From NCBI RefSeq assembly GCF_006274605.1, contig NZ_CP040846.1, positions 62,001 through 126,000 on the forward strand: a stretch of 64,000 bases of DNA, given 5' to 3'. Shown here piece after piece: positions 45,916 to 55,445 of this stretch. The DNA is from Thermococcus indicus. Its GTDB lineage: Archaea; Methanobacteriota_B; Thermococci; Thermococcales; Thermococcaceae. Both the position numbers and the translations under genes were made by a program. Each line of letters begins with the position of its first letter. The stretch's first letter is position 1. A model generated the notes under the pieces. The model had not been told where the DNA came from and ran no database searches. It was given only the letters and a program-made list of their open reading frames with translations.

Positions 45916-46608
45916 TCAAAACGCGAACTCCTCCACGCTGAACTCTTCCATGACCCTCTCGAAGTCGTGCTCCGGAGCGTAGGTAAAGCCGCACGTGGTG
46001 CACTTAAGGACGCCGTTCTCCTCGCTCAGGGGCGAGAAGCAGACGGGACAGCGGTACTCCTCGCGGCTGAGCTGGTCATAAACCTCGTCCCTCATGACGA
46101 TCAGGTTGAGCTCGGCTTCCCAGTCCTCGTGGAGCATTCCCCAGTAGGGAGTCTCGACGGGATAAAAATCCTCAAGAATCAGGGCGTTTATCCCAATTCC
46201 CCGGATTCCAGGCGGGAGCTTGCCGGTCGGCTCTATGCTCACCACGTACTGATCGTAGAACTCTATGTGTTCCGCCCTGACTGTTAAGCCACGGGAGAGC
46301 CTTGAGCGGAGGGGAATCACCTGAAGGAAGAGGCTTTCCTTCTCAACATCCCAGCTCGCGCTTATTGAAACGCTCCCCCTCGCGAAGAACTGGGTGATGT
46401 ACCTATCATCACGCTCCTCGCCGGCGAGGTGGAAGCCCAGCTTACCCATCGCCCGTCCAAGGAAGTTCGGCCTTGGAAGCTTCCGATAGTTGATCAGATA
46501 CTCCCCTATCCATCCCGCGAGGGGCATAGAATAGCCCACGAACACCTGCCTCTGAACCCTCAGGTAGGCTACGCTGGGGAGCAATTTGAACCCTGAGTTC
46601 ATTCCCAT
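45916..46608 (-). CDS. Zinc-ribbon protein of unknown function
   Basis: Protein of 230 aa ending in a zinc ribbon (CPVC near residue 194, CTTC near residue 211). The N-terminal two thirds hold a conserved-looking aromatic domain (YSMPLAGWIGEYLINYRKLP; PYWGMLHEDWEAELNLIVMR) that I do not recognise. A strong TATA-like element (ATATATAT, 46629-46636 region) lies about 25 nt before ATG 46608, so the message is probably leaderless; ATG 46602 is an alternative. It is next to the PolD large subunit gene, in the same direction and downstream of it. Confidence 0.6.
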   Translation of the reverse strand: MGMNSGFKLLPSVAYLRVQRQVFVGYSMPLAGWIGEYLINYRKLPRPNFLGRAMGKLGFHLAGEERDDRYITQFFARGSVSISASWDVEKESLFLQVIPLRSRLSRGLTVRAEHIEFYDQYVVSIEPTGKLPPGIRGIGINALILEDFYPVETPYWGMLHEDWEAELNLIVMRDEVYDQLSREEYRCPVCFSPLSEENGVLKCTTCGFTYAPEHDFERVMEEFSVEEFAF

Positions 46609-46651
46609 CAAAGAAAGAGCGGCATAATGATATATATGATTAACGGAAAAG

Positions 46652-49600
46652 CTAAGAGCCGAAGAACTCGTCGAGGCTTATGCCCTTCTTTTTCTTCTTC
46701 ATGGCCGCCTTTTCCTTCCTCACTGCCTTCTCAAACCCCTGCGAGGGCTTTATCTTTTTCTCAGAGCGCTTAGAAGCCTTGGATTCCTTCTTTTTCTCGG
46801 GTTTAGAACTCTTCTTGAGCTTTCCGTTCGCCTTAAGTTCATCGAGGTAACCGTTCCGCCCATTGGATTTACCAGTCCTTGCCTTTATCATCTTCTCGCA
46901 GACGTCCGCCGAGAAACCCATCAGCGTCCTCTGCCTCTCAGGGAAGACGTTCTCGAAGAGGGTCTTTATGTCCTTATCGGTCAGGCATATCCTCTGCCTC
47001 GTGTAGTCGAGGACGCTGTACTTCGTAACGAGCATCTTGGCAGTCGGCAGGTACTTTTCTATGGCCCCCTTGCTGACCGTCAGGACGATCTTCCCGCCGC
47101 ACTTGGGGCATTTACCGGTCAGCGGCGGTCGTCTGTACTTCGTGTTGCACTTCACACAGCGGAACTCCTGACGGGTGAAGCTCCTAAGGTTGCCCCTCAG
47201 GTCCGGAACGAGGTGGGAGTTGATTATCGTCTCGGCCACGTGGTGCTCGTCAACGGCACGAATGCGCTCCGCCAGGGCCAGCTGGCGCTCCACCTTCTCG
47301 ACCATATCGCCGAGCTGTTTGTACAGGCTCATCTTCGGGCCGAGGCCGATGTCGTCCGTATCGTGGGTGAACTTCAGCCCCTCGTACATCTCCGGTTTGC
47401 CGAGCCTGTCCTCGACGCGCTCGATGAACTTAATCTCCTTCGGGGACTTCATCTCATAGGTCGCGTTGTAGAATTCCAGCGGATAGTAGCGAACGACGTC
47501 CATGTTGTGGACCTCGCTGTCCACCTCTCTCGGATCGAGGCGCGTGGTAACGACCAAAGGCGCGTCCATTTTACCGCCGCGCTTTTCGGGCAGATAGTAA
47601 CGAGAGAAGTTTAACAATGCATCCATAAGTAACATTACACTATCCTCATCCCCGTCGCAGTTGCGTCTTTTGGCCGCATGATAATACGGGTGCGCGTAGC
47701 CGACCAAAACGTCGGAGAAGCCTATTATCCTTCCTATGATTCCAGCCGAGGTGTGGGGGGCAAGGCCTATCACGAGATGCCCGACCAAATCCTCCATCTT
47801 CTCGGCGTTGTAAAAGCGCGGAAGGCCGTAGAACTTCTCGAGGAGGTCGTCTATGAAGCGGGCAACCTTTAGGAGATACCTTCCAGCCTCGTAGGGCAGT
47901 ATGACGTCCTGAACCTTCAGCTCGAGTATCTGGTCGTCCCGCTCCAGGGGCTTGCCCTCGAAGTCGTGGGTGTAGCCGAGCTCGCGGAGCTTTTCAACGC
48001 TCGTGCCTATTTCCTTTGGTTTGAAGTGGGTTATCGGCGCATCTGTGGCGTCGAAACGAATGGTGCCATCTTTAAAGACGTAGACGTCGTTTTTAGCCCT
48101 TAAAAGACCCTTCTCAAGCGGCTCTGCCATCTTGTAGCCCGAGGTCATACCCTGAACGCCTTTGAGCTTGTCGATGCCGTAGACCTTGACGTTCTCCATG
48201 GCGGCGCGAAGAAGCTCGGAGGGCTTTATGGTCCTCCTCGCGTAGGGCTTCAGCTCGGTCCCGCATTTGGGACAGCGGAAGTCGAAGTTCTCGGCCTCGT
48301 TCTGGGAGTAGTCAACGTTGCACTTGGCGCAGTGCCAGAGGAGTTCCTTTCTGGTACCGCAGCGCGGGCAGATGTGCTCTGGCCCGGTGTGGCCGCATTC
48401 GGGGCACTTGAAGAAGGCTATCTCCACGCTCGTCACTTTTCCTTCCTCGGCGGCCTTCTTGATGTCCCTGCTCGAGCCGCCGGCGAGGCCGATCGGGAAG
48501 AGAACCTGCACCGGCGGTTTCATCTTCCTCTCCTTAGCCTTCTCCGGCCTGCCCATCCTCGCCCCAATCCAGCTTATTCCCCGGTCACGGAGCTTTATCC
48601 GGTTGTTCTCGTTGATGATGTCTATGACGGTGAAGAAGGGCTTTGCCCTGAACTCCCATTCGAGGTTGCCGAGAGGCGTGAGCAGGGCGGCACTCCATGG
48701 GTAATCGATGACTATGACCTTCTTCCTCTCCTCGGTGCGCTCAAGCCTGTGGGGGAGGCCGAGGAGTTCAAGGTAGCGTTTGATTTTGGGGTCATTCTCC
48801 AAAACCACTTTTCTCGCGAACTTGTTCTTCCTGAACTCGTCCCACTCGATTTGAGCACCAAGAAGTGCCCTCTGAAGTTCCTCAACCTCCTCAGGTTTGA
48901 GCGTGTTCCAGTAGAGGGTGTAGTATGGGTGGAGCGGGATATCAAGAACGTTTGAGATGTGTATTGCGGTCTCAACATCGGGTTTAACACGGAGCGGATC
49001 CCTGAGAAGCCTCCGCAGGAAGTCAGAGTCAACCTCTATGTACTCCGCCGCCTCCTCAACTGCATCCTCCGGGTTCTCCCCAAAGGGCTCCAGCTCGACC
49101 TCGTAGGTCTCGGCTATAGCTTTGACGAACTCCTGAACCCACCATTCCTCCGAGTAGTTGGCGGGAAGAAGGGTCTGGTTGTTCTCCACGAAGTCTCCGA
49201 AGTTGACCAGAGCATCGCCAACGTAGAGTATCTCCTCCAGCCTGTCGCGGACCTTGAGGGCGGTCTCGTAGTCGTCCACGCGTATGACGCTCCCGTCCTT
49301 GAGCTTGACTATAGGCCCCTCGACCGTCGTTGCAGGGGTTACGATACAGCCCTTGCCGGGCCTTTCCGTCTTCATCTGGGTTCCAATCGCTATGAACTCG
49401 TCGAGGAGGAGCATGGTGGCGGGGTTGACGCTCCAGGTTGCAAATCCGCTGACGCGACTCCTTCCGTAGCGCAGCCGGAAGCCGCCGTTCTCGGAGGGCT
49501 CGGCGAAGAGCGGCCTTCCACCGATTATCTCCTTCGTGTACTTCTTGTTGGGGGCGATGTTGGCCTTAAAGCGCTCGTAGAGCTCGTAGTAGAAGCCTTT

Positions 49601-50542
49601 CTCAACTTTTTCGGCAACTTCATCCTTTGCACCGGAATCCTCTGCTTTGGATTCGGAAGATTTGGAATCATCCGCCTTCTTACCCTTTTCTTTGGCATCG
49701 ACAAACTCCTTTATCCAGTCCCAGCCGTCAACGCCCATCTTGTCTATGTACTTGACGAGCTTCTTCGCCTTCTGGAGGACACCCTCGGCGAGGACGAGTA
49801 TGGCACCGCCGCGCAGGTGGTTGGTCTCAACGCCGGGGACGTCGCGGTGGGAAACCTCGACTTTGTCGGTCTCTTCGCCGGTTATCTCGATGGGGATGTT
49901 CTTCATGGCGAGCCTTACTTCATCCGCCTCAGGGTGGTACTGCAGGCGCGTGACGGCGCGGTGGTAGAGGTCGATCTCCTCGACCATTCTCTCTATGTGC
50001 TTTTCGCTGGGCTTGAAGCGGTCAAGGCCGAGTTTCTTCCTGACGTAGTCTCCGACGAGGACGCTGAGGGCCTGTGCGGTTCCTCCGGAGCTCCTGATGG
50101 GGCCCGCGTAGTAGAGGGCCAGGTATTCGGAATTGTCGCCCCACTCGTTCCTCTTGACCTTAACGTCGGCTATTCCCTCCAGGGGGGCGGAGACGATTCC
50201 CTCGGTGAGGATGGCAAGGGCGGTTCTAACGGCCTGCTCGGCGTAGCGCTCCTTGCTCCCCAAGTCGCCGAACTTACCGTCTATAATCTCGTCAACGACC
50301 TTTAGGGCGGCCAGTTCTTTACCGTACTCCTTGACGAGAACGCGTATCCTCTCGGCCACACCCTTCGGACCGACGAGGCTCTCAACACGGCCGGCCATGT
50401 CGGTCGCCTGGGGGACCTCAACCTCAAGGCTGGGGTCCTTTCCCTGTTCACGGGCCTTTCTCGCCACCTCGTAGGCCCTGTCTATCTCGCGCTGAAGAGA
50501 TTCAAAGTAGGATTTCATCTCGGCTGAGTAAAGCTCAGGCAT
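46652..50542 (-). CDS. polC: DNA polymerase II (PolD) large subunit DP2
   Basis: Catalytic subunit of family D polymerase, 1296 aa, with a two-barrel core related to RNA polymerase. The acidic catalytic site is in RRNCDGDEDSVMLLMDALLN. Several zinc fingers are visible (CPECGHTGPEHICPRCG; CAKC...CPKC; CVKC...CPKCGGK). A charged low-complexity insert (KADDSKSSESKAEDSGAKDE) sits near residue 290. The C-terminus ends in a PCNA-binding motif (GISLDEFFGS) after a lysine-rich tail. Unlike some Pyrococcus versions there is no intein. It has its own promoter (CTTATAAACC) because a foreign gene and a terminator separate it from polB. RBS GGTGAT. Confidence 0.96.
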   Translation of the reverse strand: MPELYSAEMKSYFESLQREIDRAYEVARKAREQGKDPSLEVEVPQATDMAGRVESLVGPKGVAERIRVLVKEYGKELAALKVVDEIIDGKFGDLGSKERYAEQAVRTALAILTEGIVSAPLEGIADVKVKRNEWGDNSEYLALYYAGPIRSSGGTAQALSVLVGDYVRKKLGLDRFKPSEKHIERMVEEIDLYHRAVTRLQYHPEADEVRLAMKNIPIEITGEETDKVEVSHRDVPGVETNHLRGGAILVLAEGVLQKAKKLVKYIDKMGVDGWDWIKEFVDAKEKGKKADDSKSSESKAEDSGAKDEVAEKVEKGFYYELYERFKANIAPNKKYTKEIIGGRPLFAEPSENGGFRLRYGRSRVSGFATWSVNPATMLLLDEFIAIGTQMKTERPGKGCIVTPATTVEGPIVKLKDGSVIRVDDYETALKVRDRLEEILYVGDALVNFGDFVENNQTLLPANYSEEWWVQEFVKAIAETYEVELEPFGENPEDAVEEAAEYIEVDSDFLRRLLRDPLRVKPDVETAIHISNVLDIPLHPYYTLYWNTLKPEEVEELQRALLGAQIEWDEFRKNKFARKVVLENDPKIKRYLELLGLPHRLERTEERKKVIVIDYPWSAALLTPLGNLEWEFRAKPFFTVIDIINENNRIKLRDRGISWIGARMGRPEKAKERKMKPPVQVLFPIGLAGGSSRDIKKAAEEGKVTSVEIAFFKCPECGHTGPEHICPRCGTRKELLWHCAKCNVDYSQNEAENFDFRCPKCGTELKPYARRTIKPSELLRAAMENVKVYGIDKLKGVQGMTSGYKMAEPLEKGLLRAKNDVYVFKDGTIRFDATDAPITHFKPKEIGTSVEKLRELGYTHDFEGKPLERDDQILELKVQDVILPYEAGRYLLKVARFIDDLLEKFYGLPRFYNAEKMEDLVGHLVIGLAPHTSAGIIGRIIGFSDVLVGYAHPYYHAAKRRNCDGDEDSVMLLMDALLNFSRYYLPEKRGGKMDAPLVVTTRLDPREVDSEVHNMDVVRYYPLEFYNATYEMKSPKEIKFIERVEDRLGKPEMYEGLKFTHDTDDIGLGPKMSLYKQLGDMVEKVERQLALAERIRAVDEHHVAETIINSHLVPDLRGNLRSFTRQEFRCVKCNTKYRRPPLTGKCPKCGGKIVLTVSKGAIEKYLPTAKMLVTKYSVLDYTRQRICLTDKDIKTLFENVFPERQRTLMGFSADVCEKMIKARTGKSNGRNGYLDELKANGKLKKSSKPEKKKESKASKRSEKKIKPSQGFEKAVRKEKAAMKKKKKGISLDEFFGS

Positions 50543-50619
50543 GAGTAATCACCCCAACTTTAAGAAGAGATCCATAAGTAGATTCGATGAGAACCCACAA
50601 AAGGTAAAAATTCAAGAGT

Positions 50620-50630
50620 GGTTTATAAGT
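50620..50630 (-). promoter_or_regulatory. Probable promoter of the PolD large subunit gene
   Basis: On the minus strand ACTTATAAACC lies about 80 nt before the polC start and directly after the hairpin terminator of the upstream gene. Confidence 0.45.
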
Positions 50631-50639
50631 CAATATTAA

Positions 50640-50667
50640 GGGATACCGCCTGGTCTGGCGGTATCCC
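50640..50667 (-). terminator. Strong hairpin terminator between the inserted gene and polC
   Basis: GGGATACCGCC and its exact inverse flank TGGTCT (11-bp stem, 6-nt loop). It lies 43 bp after the stop of the AT-rich gene and before the polC promoter. Such a long perfect stem is otherwise rare in this window outside repeats. Confidence 0.6.
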
Positions 50668-50710
50668 CATTTAAATGGTGGGTATAATACCATAAAAACA
50701 TTTCGGTCCG

Positions 50711-51787
50711 TCATTGATCACCACCATATAACATCACTAACTCTGAGGAGGTAAGGTGAGTCAAAGGAAAACCAAGACCAGACGAGATGTATTCTCCCAA
50801 TTTTTCCCCATAAGGTCCAAGTGATATAACAATACCCCCCTGTTTTAACATATCAAAATCTCCACCAGCCCCCGCCTGAAGGGATAAAAACTTCAGGGAA
50901 CCTCCTTTGTCGGTAGCATATCTCAGAATATACTCAAACACTGGTGACTTTTCAATCAGTTGCTGTTCTTTTTCCCCAGTTAGCAAACCTTCCTTAAGAA
51001 CATAAATCCTAGGAGTGGGATTGAACATGGAGGGATCAATGTCGTTTGAGACGGACTGCGGCACAATATTAGAAAGATACCTTCCACCCACATGATATAT
51101 CCGTAATAAATCTCCAGGAAACCCAACGGAGCGTAAATTAGTCCGAAGAGAGTTAACATCAAGCCTCCACTTAGAAAGAGAAATCATCTCCTTTACATAC
51201 CTGAGAAGCAGGTCGGCAGTAGAGATAAGCGGATCAATTTTGTCGCCATTAGGAATTATTTTAAGTTCACTAGCACGATTCAAAAGTTCATTCCACGCTA
51301 CTGTCTGGGGGGATGGATTAAAGTTGTCGATATGCACTTTAGGTCTCGCATGGCTAAGTCTAGATACAACCACCCAAGCTGGGATGTAGGCAAAATACGA
51401 TTTCAAAACCTTTTTTATAAAAGCCATGACGCTTTTGGACGTACCATCCGGCATGTACACTCGTTTAACACCAAAGGAAGCGAAAACAAAATTCGTAATG
51501 ACGTTATTGGGGACAACAACATCGTCAATAAACTCCCTCATGAGAAGTAAGTACTCAGTCAGATCCCCCTCCCCAATGAGATAGCTCCTCAAATCAGAAG
51601 ATGAAAAAACCCATCTTGGAGTTTGTAATCCAAAGTTACTCTTAAATCGCTCAAAGAATTCTCTGTAAGACCGAACATATTCGCTAAAATCTGAATCTCT
51701 AACACTAACAGCGACCCCAATCCGTGCAATAAATGTCCCGTTCTTCCCAATAAATTTTATGTCCCCCTCATCCGAGCCAATAAACAT
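50711..51787 (-). CDS. AT-rich gene of unknown function inserted between polB and polC, possibly DUF3800-like
   Basis: Protein of 358 aa with base composition and codon use clearly more AT-rich than all its neighbours. It starts 3 nt after the polB stop, with its RBS in the polB end, and is followed by a strong hairpin. The N-terminus (MFIGSDEGDIKFIGKNGTF) and a late DPLISTADLLLRYVKEMI segment recall the DExGD and ADLL motifs of DUF3800 RNase H-fold proteins, but the match is weak. No membrane segment. Orc1, PolB and PolC are adjacent in Pyrococcus, so this gene is an insertion. Its role is unknown. Confidence 0.65.
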   Translation of the reverse strand: MFIGSDEGDIKFIGKNGTFIARIGVAVSVRDSDFSEYVRSYREFFERFKSNFGLQTPRWVFSSSDLRSYLIGEGDLTEYLLLMREFIDDVVVPNNVITNFVFASFGVKRVYMPDGTSKSVMAFIKKVLKSYFAYIPAWVVVSRLSHARPKVHIDNFNPSPQTVAWNELLNRASELKIIPNGDKIDPLISTADLLLRYVKEMISLSKWRLDVNSLRTNLRSVGFPGDLLRIYHVGGRYLSNIVPQSVSNDIDPSMFNPTPRIYVLKEGLLTGEKEQQLIEKSPVFEYILRYATDKGGSLKFLSLQAGAGGDFDMLKQGGIVISLGPYGEKLGEYISSGLGFPLTHLTSSELVMLYGGDQ

Positions 51788-51790
51788 GAC

Positions 51791-53919
51791 TCAAACCCCC
51801 TCACAGTACTCGTCAAACCTCACAACGGCCCTCAGGCGGGCGGTTTCGACGTCTATTATGGGCACCCTGGCGGGTGTTGGCATGATGTTCACCATCTTCT
51901 GGAACTCCGTCTGGGCCTGCCAGGTTCCGGTGTTTATCAGAAAAACGCCGTTGTACATCTTGTACTCCATGACGTGGACGTGACCGGCCTGGAAGAGGTC
52001 GGGAACGGATTCTATAACGAGGGTATCCTCCGAATCCGGTGCGACGGGCACCTTCTCCCCGAAGGTCGGCGCAAGGTGGCGGAGTTTAAGCAGGTCGAGC
52101 ATGGCCTCGGCGGGCCTGTGGTGGCTCCTGTTCGGGATGAAGCTGACGACGTCCTCTATGCCGCGCCCGTGGGCAATGAGAAAGTCGCGTCCGTGAAGCC
52201 TCACGACGGCAGGGTTGCTTATGATGACGGCGTTCTTGAGCTTTTTGAGGGGTCGGGCATACTCATCGTAGAACCCCGGCTGGGGGAGGGCGGTTCTGGC
52301 GGCGTCGTGGTTGCCCGGGCCGATGAAGGTGGTTATGTGGTCGGGCACGTTGCGGAGGAGGTTGGCTAAAGCCTCGTACTGATCGAAGATGTCCGGAATC
52401 TCCAGCTCGTTGTACTGGCCGGGGTAGATGCCGATTCCATCGACGACATCGCCGGCGATTATCATGTACTTTATCCGGCTCACGAGCTCCTCCTCGGCGC
52501 GGTTGTTCACCTCACCGTTGAGCCACTCGAGGAAGCGTTCAAAGGCCTTCTCGCAGAACTTGTTGCTTCCCACGTGAATGTCGCTGAGGAGGATGGCGTA
52601 AACCTTCTCCTCGAGCGGGGGCTTGTCGCGCTTGAACTTTGGAACGTCCGGGAGGTAGATCCTGTTGGCGAAGAATATGCCCCTCCCCGAGTAGCGGCCG
52701 CGGAAGGCTATAACGGAATCGGGCATTATCTGGAAGAACTTCTTGCTCTCCTCGTTGTTGCGGTTTATGAAGACCTTGATTATCCCGGTGCTGTCCTCGA
52801 CCTCAAACATGAATCCCTTAGCCGTCTCGCGCTTGCTGTTGATGAGACCGATGATGGTTACCTCCTCATCCCCTCCCACGTAGCCCAGCTTCCCTATGTC
52901 TATGACGCTGCCGAGTTCGGGGTTCTCGCGGAGGATTCTGCGCATCTTTCTCAGCCGGCTCTTGAAGTAGTCCGAGTACACCTTGACGATTATCTCGCCC
53001 TCCTTGCTGGCGGCGCTCTTGACCTTGGGAACCTCGAACTTCACATTCTTGACGTCGAAGACGAGCTCCCAGTCATCCTTTATCTCCCTCGCACGATAGT
53101 GGAAGCCCTCCCTGGGCGCTATAACAACATCCGCGTACGTCGAGTAGCTCTTCTCCTCGGGAACCTCCTCACCGACGTAGGCTATCGGAACCCCGTAGTC
53201 CCCATAAACTATCTTGGGCTTCACACCGTTCCCGTTCTCGTCGGAGTAGTAGGATTCGTCGCCAGTGTAACCGTTTCCGTTCTCGGGGAAGGCAGAGAAC
53301 CCTGTGGCGGGTTCGGACCGCGACACCACACCGTTCTCCACCGGAAACGTCTCAGGAGGGGCATCCTCCCCAGAGGTCTCAGGGGGCACGTTTTCCTCGA
53401 ATGATGCCCCACTATCACCATCTGGGGACGGAGTTCCAGTAGAAATGAAACTCTCCCCCCCAGAATATTCGGGTTCTTCCTGCCCAAATCCACCAAAAGA
53501 AGCCGTTTCCACCGCAGATTCACCGGGATTTCCAGTGGAAATATACGTTGATGGCGCTTCTTCAGAAGGACTGACTACCCCACCGGATTCGGCAACGAGA
53601 GCCTCGTCAGGAGTATTCTCGACAAAATCAGAGGACTCTTCCGGCAGTTCATCAGATTCTCCAGATTCGGAGGGGATTTCTTCGGCAGTCTCCTGGGACT
53701 CGGGGGAACCCTCGCCGGCGGGGGTTCCAGTGGAGCGGGGGCCTTCCCGCTGAGGAACTCCTTCGCGATGGCGGAGTCTATGACAAACGTGCCCCTGGCA
53801 CGGGCGAACTTTATCAGCTCGGCGAGGGTGAAGTCCTTCTTGTAGCTATCCACGAGAAGGTAGTAAGCCGAAGGGGTGATTAGATAGCGATTGGCCATTA
53901 AATCCTCGATCAAACCCAT
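51791..53919 (-). CDS. polB: DNA polymerase II (PolD) small subunit DP1, apparent 1-nt frameshift
   Basis: Small subunit of PolD with 3'-5' exonuclease activity. Layout: N-terminal helical part (MANRYLITPSAYYLLVDSYK), a long acidic Ser/Thr/Pro/Gly linker (about residues 60-210), an OB fold (DEEVTIIGLINSKRETAKGF) and a calcineurin-like phosphoesterase domain (LLSDIHVGS; IAGDVVDG; GPGNHDA; LIAHGRG; AGHVHV), all metal ligands kept. The N-terminal frame (from 53919) and the rest are offset by one. An extra base in the five-C run (minus strand, 53737-53741) fuses them into 709 aa. The linker frame is open and acidic throughout, which supports the repair. Start overlaps the orc1 stop (TGATG). Confidence 0.92.
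53431..53735 (-). repeat. Three origin-box-like repeats inside the polB linker
   Basis: At 53433-53444, 53528-53542 and 53725-53734 the DNA reads TTCCAGTAGAA, ATTTCCAGTGGAAAT and TTCCAGTGGA on the + strand. In the coding (minus) direction each occurs in the same frame and gives S-T-G-(T/N)-P. A weaker relative (TTCTCCACCGGAAAC) is at 53334-53348. They may be mini-ORBs bound by Orc1 or a peptide repeat. Confidence 0.5.
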
Positions 53920-55165
53920 CAGAGCAGCCTCCTCTGGCGGGACATGCTCACCGTCAGCATGGTCTGAAGCTGGGAATCGTGTCGGTATATGTTCTTGACC
54001 TTATAAGGTGTTACGTTGAGCCGTATCTCCTTCGTTCTCCCATACCTGCCCTTGCTGACGACCTTGGCGTTGATGATGCCGAGCATGTCGAGCTCGTTTA
54101 TCAGGTCGCTCACGCGCCTCTGGGTGAGGGGTTCAAGGTCAATGTGGTCGCAGAGGGACATGTAAACCGAGTAAACATCGCCCGTGTTGGCGGGCAGTTC
54201 ACCGTTCTCATCCAGGAGGACTATCGCGTAGAGCAGAACCTTCGAGTGGAGCGGAAGGGTCTTTATGACCTCCTCCATGGTGTCCTGTTCTATCTTCTCC
54301 TGGGCCTTCCAGACGTGCCTCTCCGTGACCTTGCTCGCGCCCTCGCGCTCCGCTATCTCACCCGCAACGCGGAGCAGGTCAAGGGCCCTTCTCGCGTCGC
54401 CGTGCTCCCTCGCGGCCAGGGCGGCACAGAGTGGGACGACGCCATCGTCGAGAACACCATCGTTGAATGCGTCGCCGGCACGCTGCATCAGAATATCCCT
54501 GAGCTGGTTGGCGTCGTACGGGGGGAAGACAACCTCCTCCTCGCTCAGGCTCGAGAGGACGCGCGCATCGAGGTACTCCTTGAATTTGAGGTCGTTTGAG
54601 ATGCCTATGATGCTCACCTTCGCAAGGCCCAGCTCGGTGTTTATTCTCGTGAGAGAGTAGAGGATGTCATCGCCGCTCTTTTTGATTAGCTTGTCAATCT
54701 CGTCCAGAACTATTATGACGAAGCGCTCACGGGCGTCGATTACCTCCTTAAGCCGTGCGTAAACTTCATCTGTGGGCCAGCCCACTAGGGGGACCTCAAC
54801 GCCGCTCTCGTCCTTAAAGTAGTTCACGATGTTCGCCAGGACGCGGTACTGGGTGTCCACTATCTCGCAATTGATGTAGATAACGTCCACGGGGATCTGG
54901 TACTTATCGGAGATCCTCTTCAGCTCGTCGGTAACGAATTTTATGGTAACCGTCTTACCCGTTCCCGTCTTCCCATACACAAAAACATTCGAAGGCGTCT
55001 CGCCGCGGAGAACGGGAACCAGAATATGCGCCAGCTCCTCAATCTGCTCGCGCCTGTGAGGGAGCTCCTTGGGGTATAGCTGTGCCTGAGAACCTCCTTA
55101 TTCTTGAATATCTTCTTGGCGTGAAGGTACTTCTCGAAGATTGAATCAAGGTAATTGTCGTCCAT
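53919..55165 (-). CDS. orc1: Orc1/Cdc6 replication initiator, apparent 1-nt frameshift
   Basis: Origin-binding AAA+ protein of 415 aa after repair. N-terminus MDDNYLDSIFEKYLHAKKIF and RHSYTP; then KELPHRREQIEELAHIL, Walker A VYGKTGTGKTVTI, Walker B IIVLDEIDKLIKK, sensor 1 VSIIGISND, arginine finger region AREHGDARRALDLL and a C-terminal winged helix (LTQRRVSDLINELDMLGI). The start and Walker A lie in different frames; one extra C in the CCCC of CTATACCCC (minus strand; 55071-55074) restores them. As written the product would stop or need a start inside the Walker A. The protein agrees closely with Pyrococcus Cdc6. The ATG at 55165 follows AGGTGA. Confidence 0.93.
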
Positions 55166-55174
55166 GCTCATCAC

Positions 55175-55445
55175 CTATTCCAATGGAAATCCAGGCCGGT
55201 TGCGGATTATTGTACAAACTTAACCACGTGATTTTGCCAATAAGACTGTTTTAAGGCATTATTATTGACCGTTTTTCTAGATTGTTATTTATATTTTGGA
55301 CATCAGACGCACACTCCAGAGGAAGCACTGGATGCAGAGGAAAGCATAGGTATTCGAGGCCAAGGGTTTATATGCGTTGTTGAACAGGGGGATGTAAAAA
55401 GAAGGGGCGAAAACGGAAGAGATAATCAAAGAGAATCAGCCGGCG
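55175..55445. other. Gap between orc1 and the next gene; no clear gene
   Basis: AT-rich near orc1, with one box-like palindrome (TTCCAATGGAA, 55188-55198) 23 bp upstream of the orc1 start, where Orc1 binding could regulate its own gene. A GGGTTTATATGCG element at 55363-55375 looks like a + strand promoter, but only a weak ORF follows, antisense to the gene at 55446. I see no supported product. Confidence 0.4.

Noticed and set aside
45656-46003. ORF of 115 codons at the end of the repeat island
   Set aside because: It runs through hairpins and over the end of the zinc-ribbon gene in another frame; no coding signature.
48959-50305. A 448-codon + strand frame inside the PolD large subunit gene
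   Set aside because: Antisense to polC with no recognisable domain; polC is conserved over the same span.
46652-50542. Intein in the PolD large subunit
   Set aside because: The sequence is continuous across catalytic and zinc-finger regions; length fits a polymerase with no intein.
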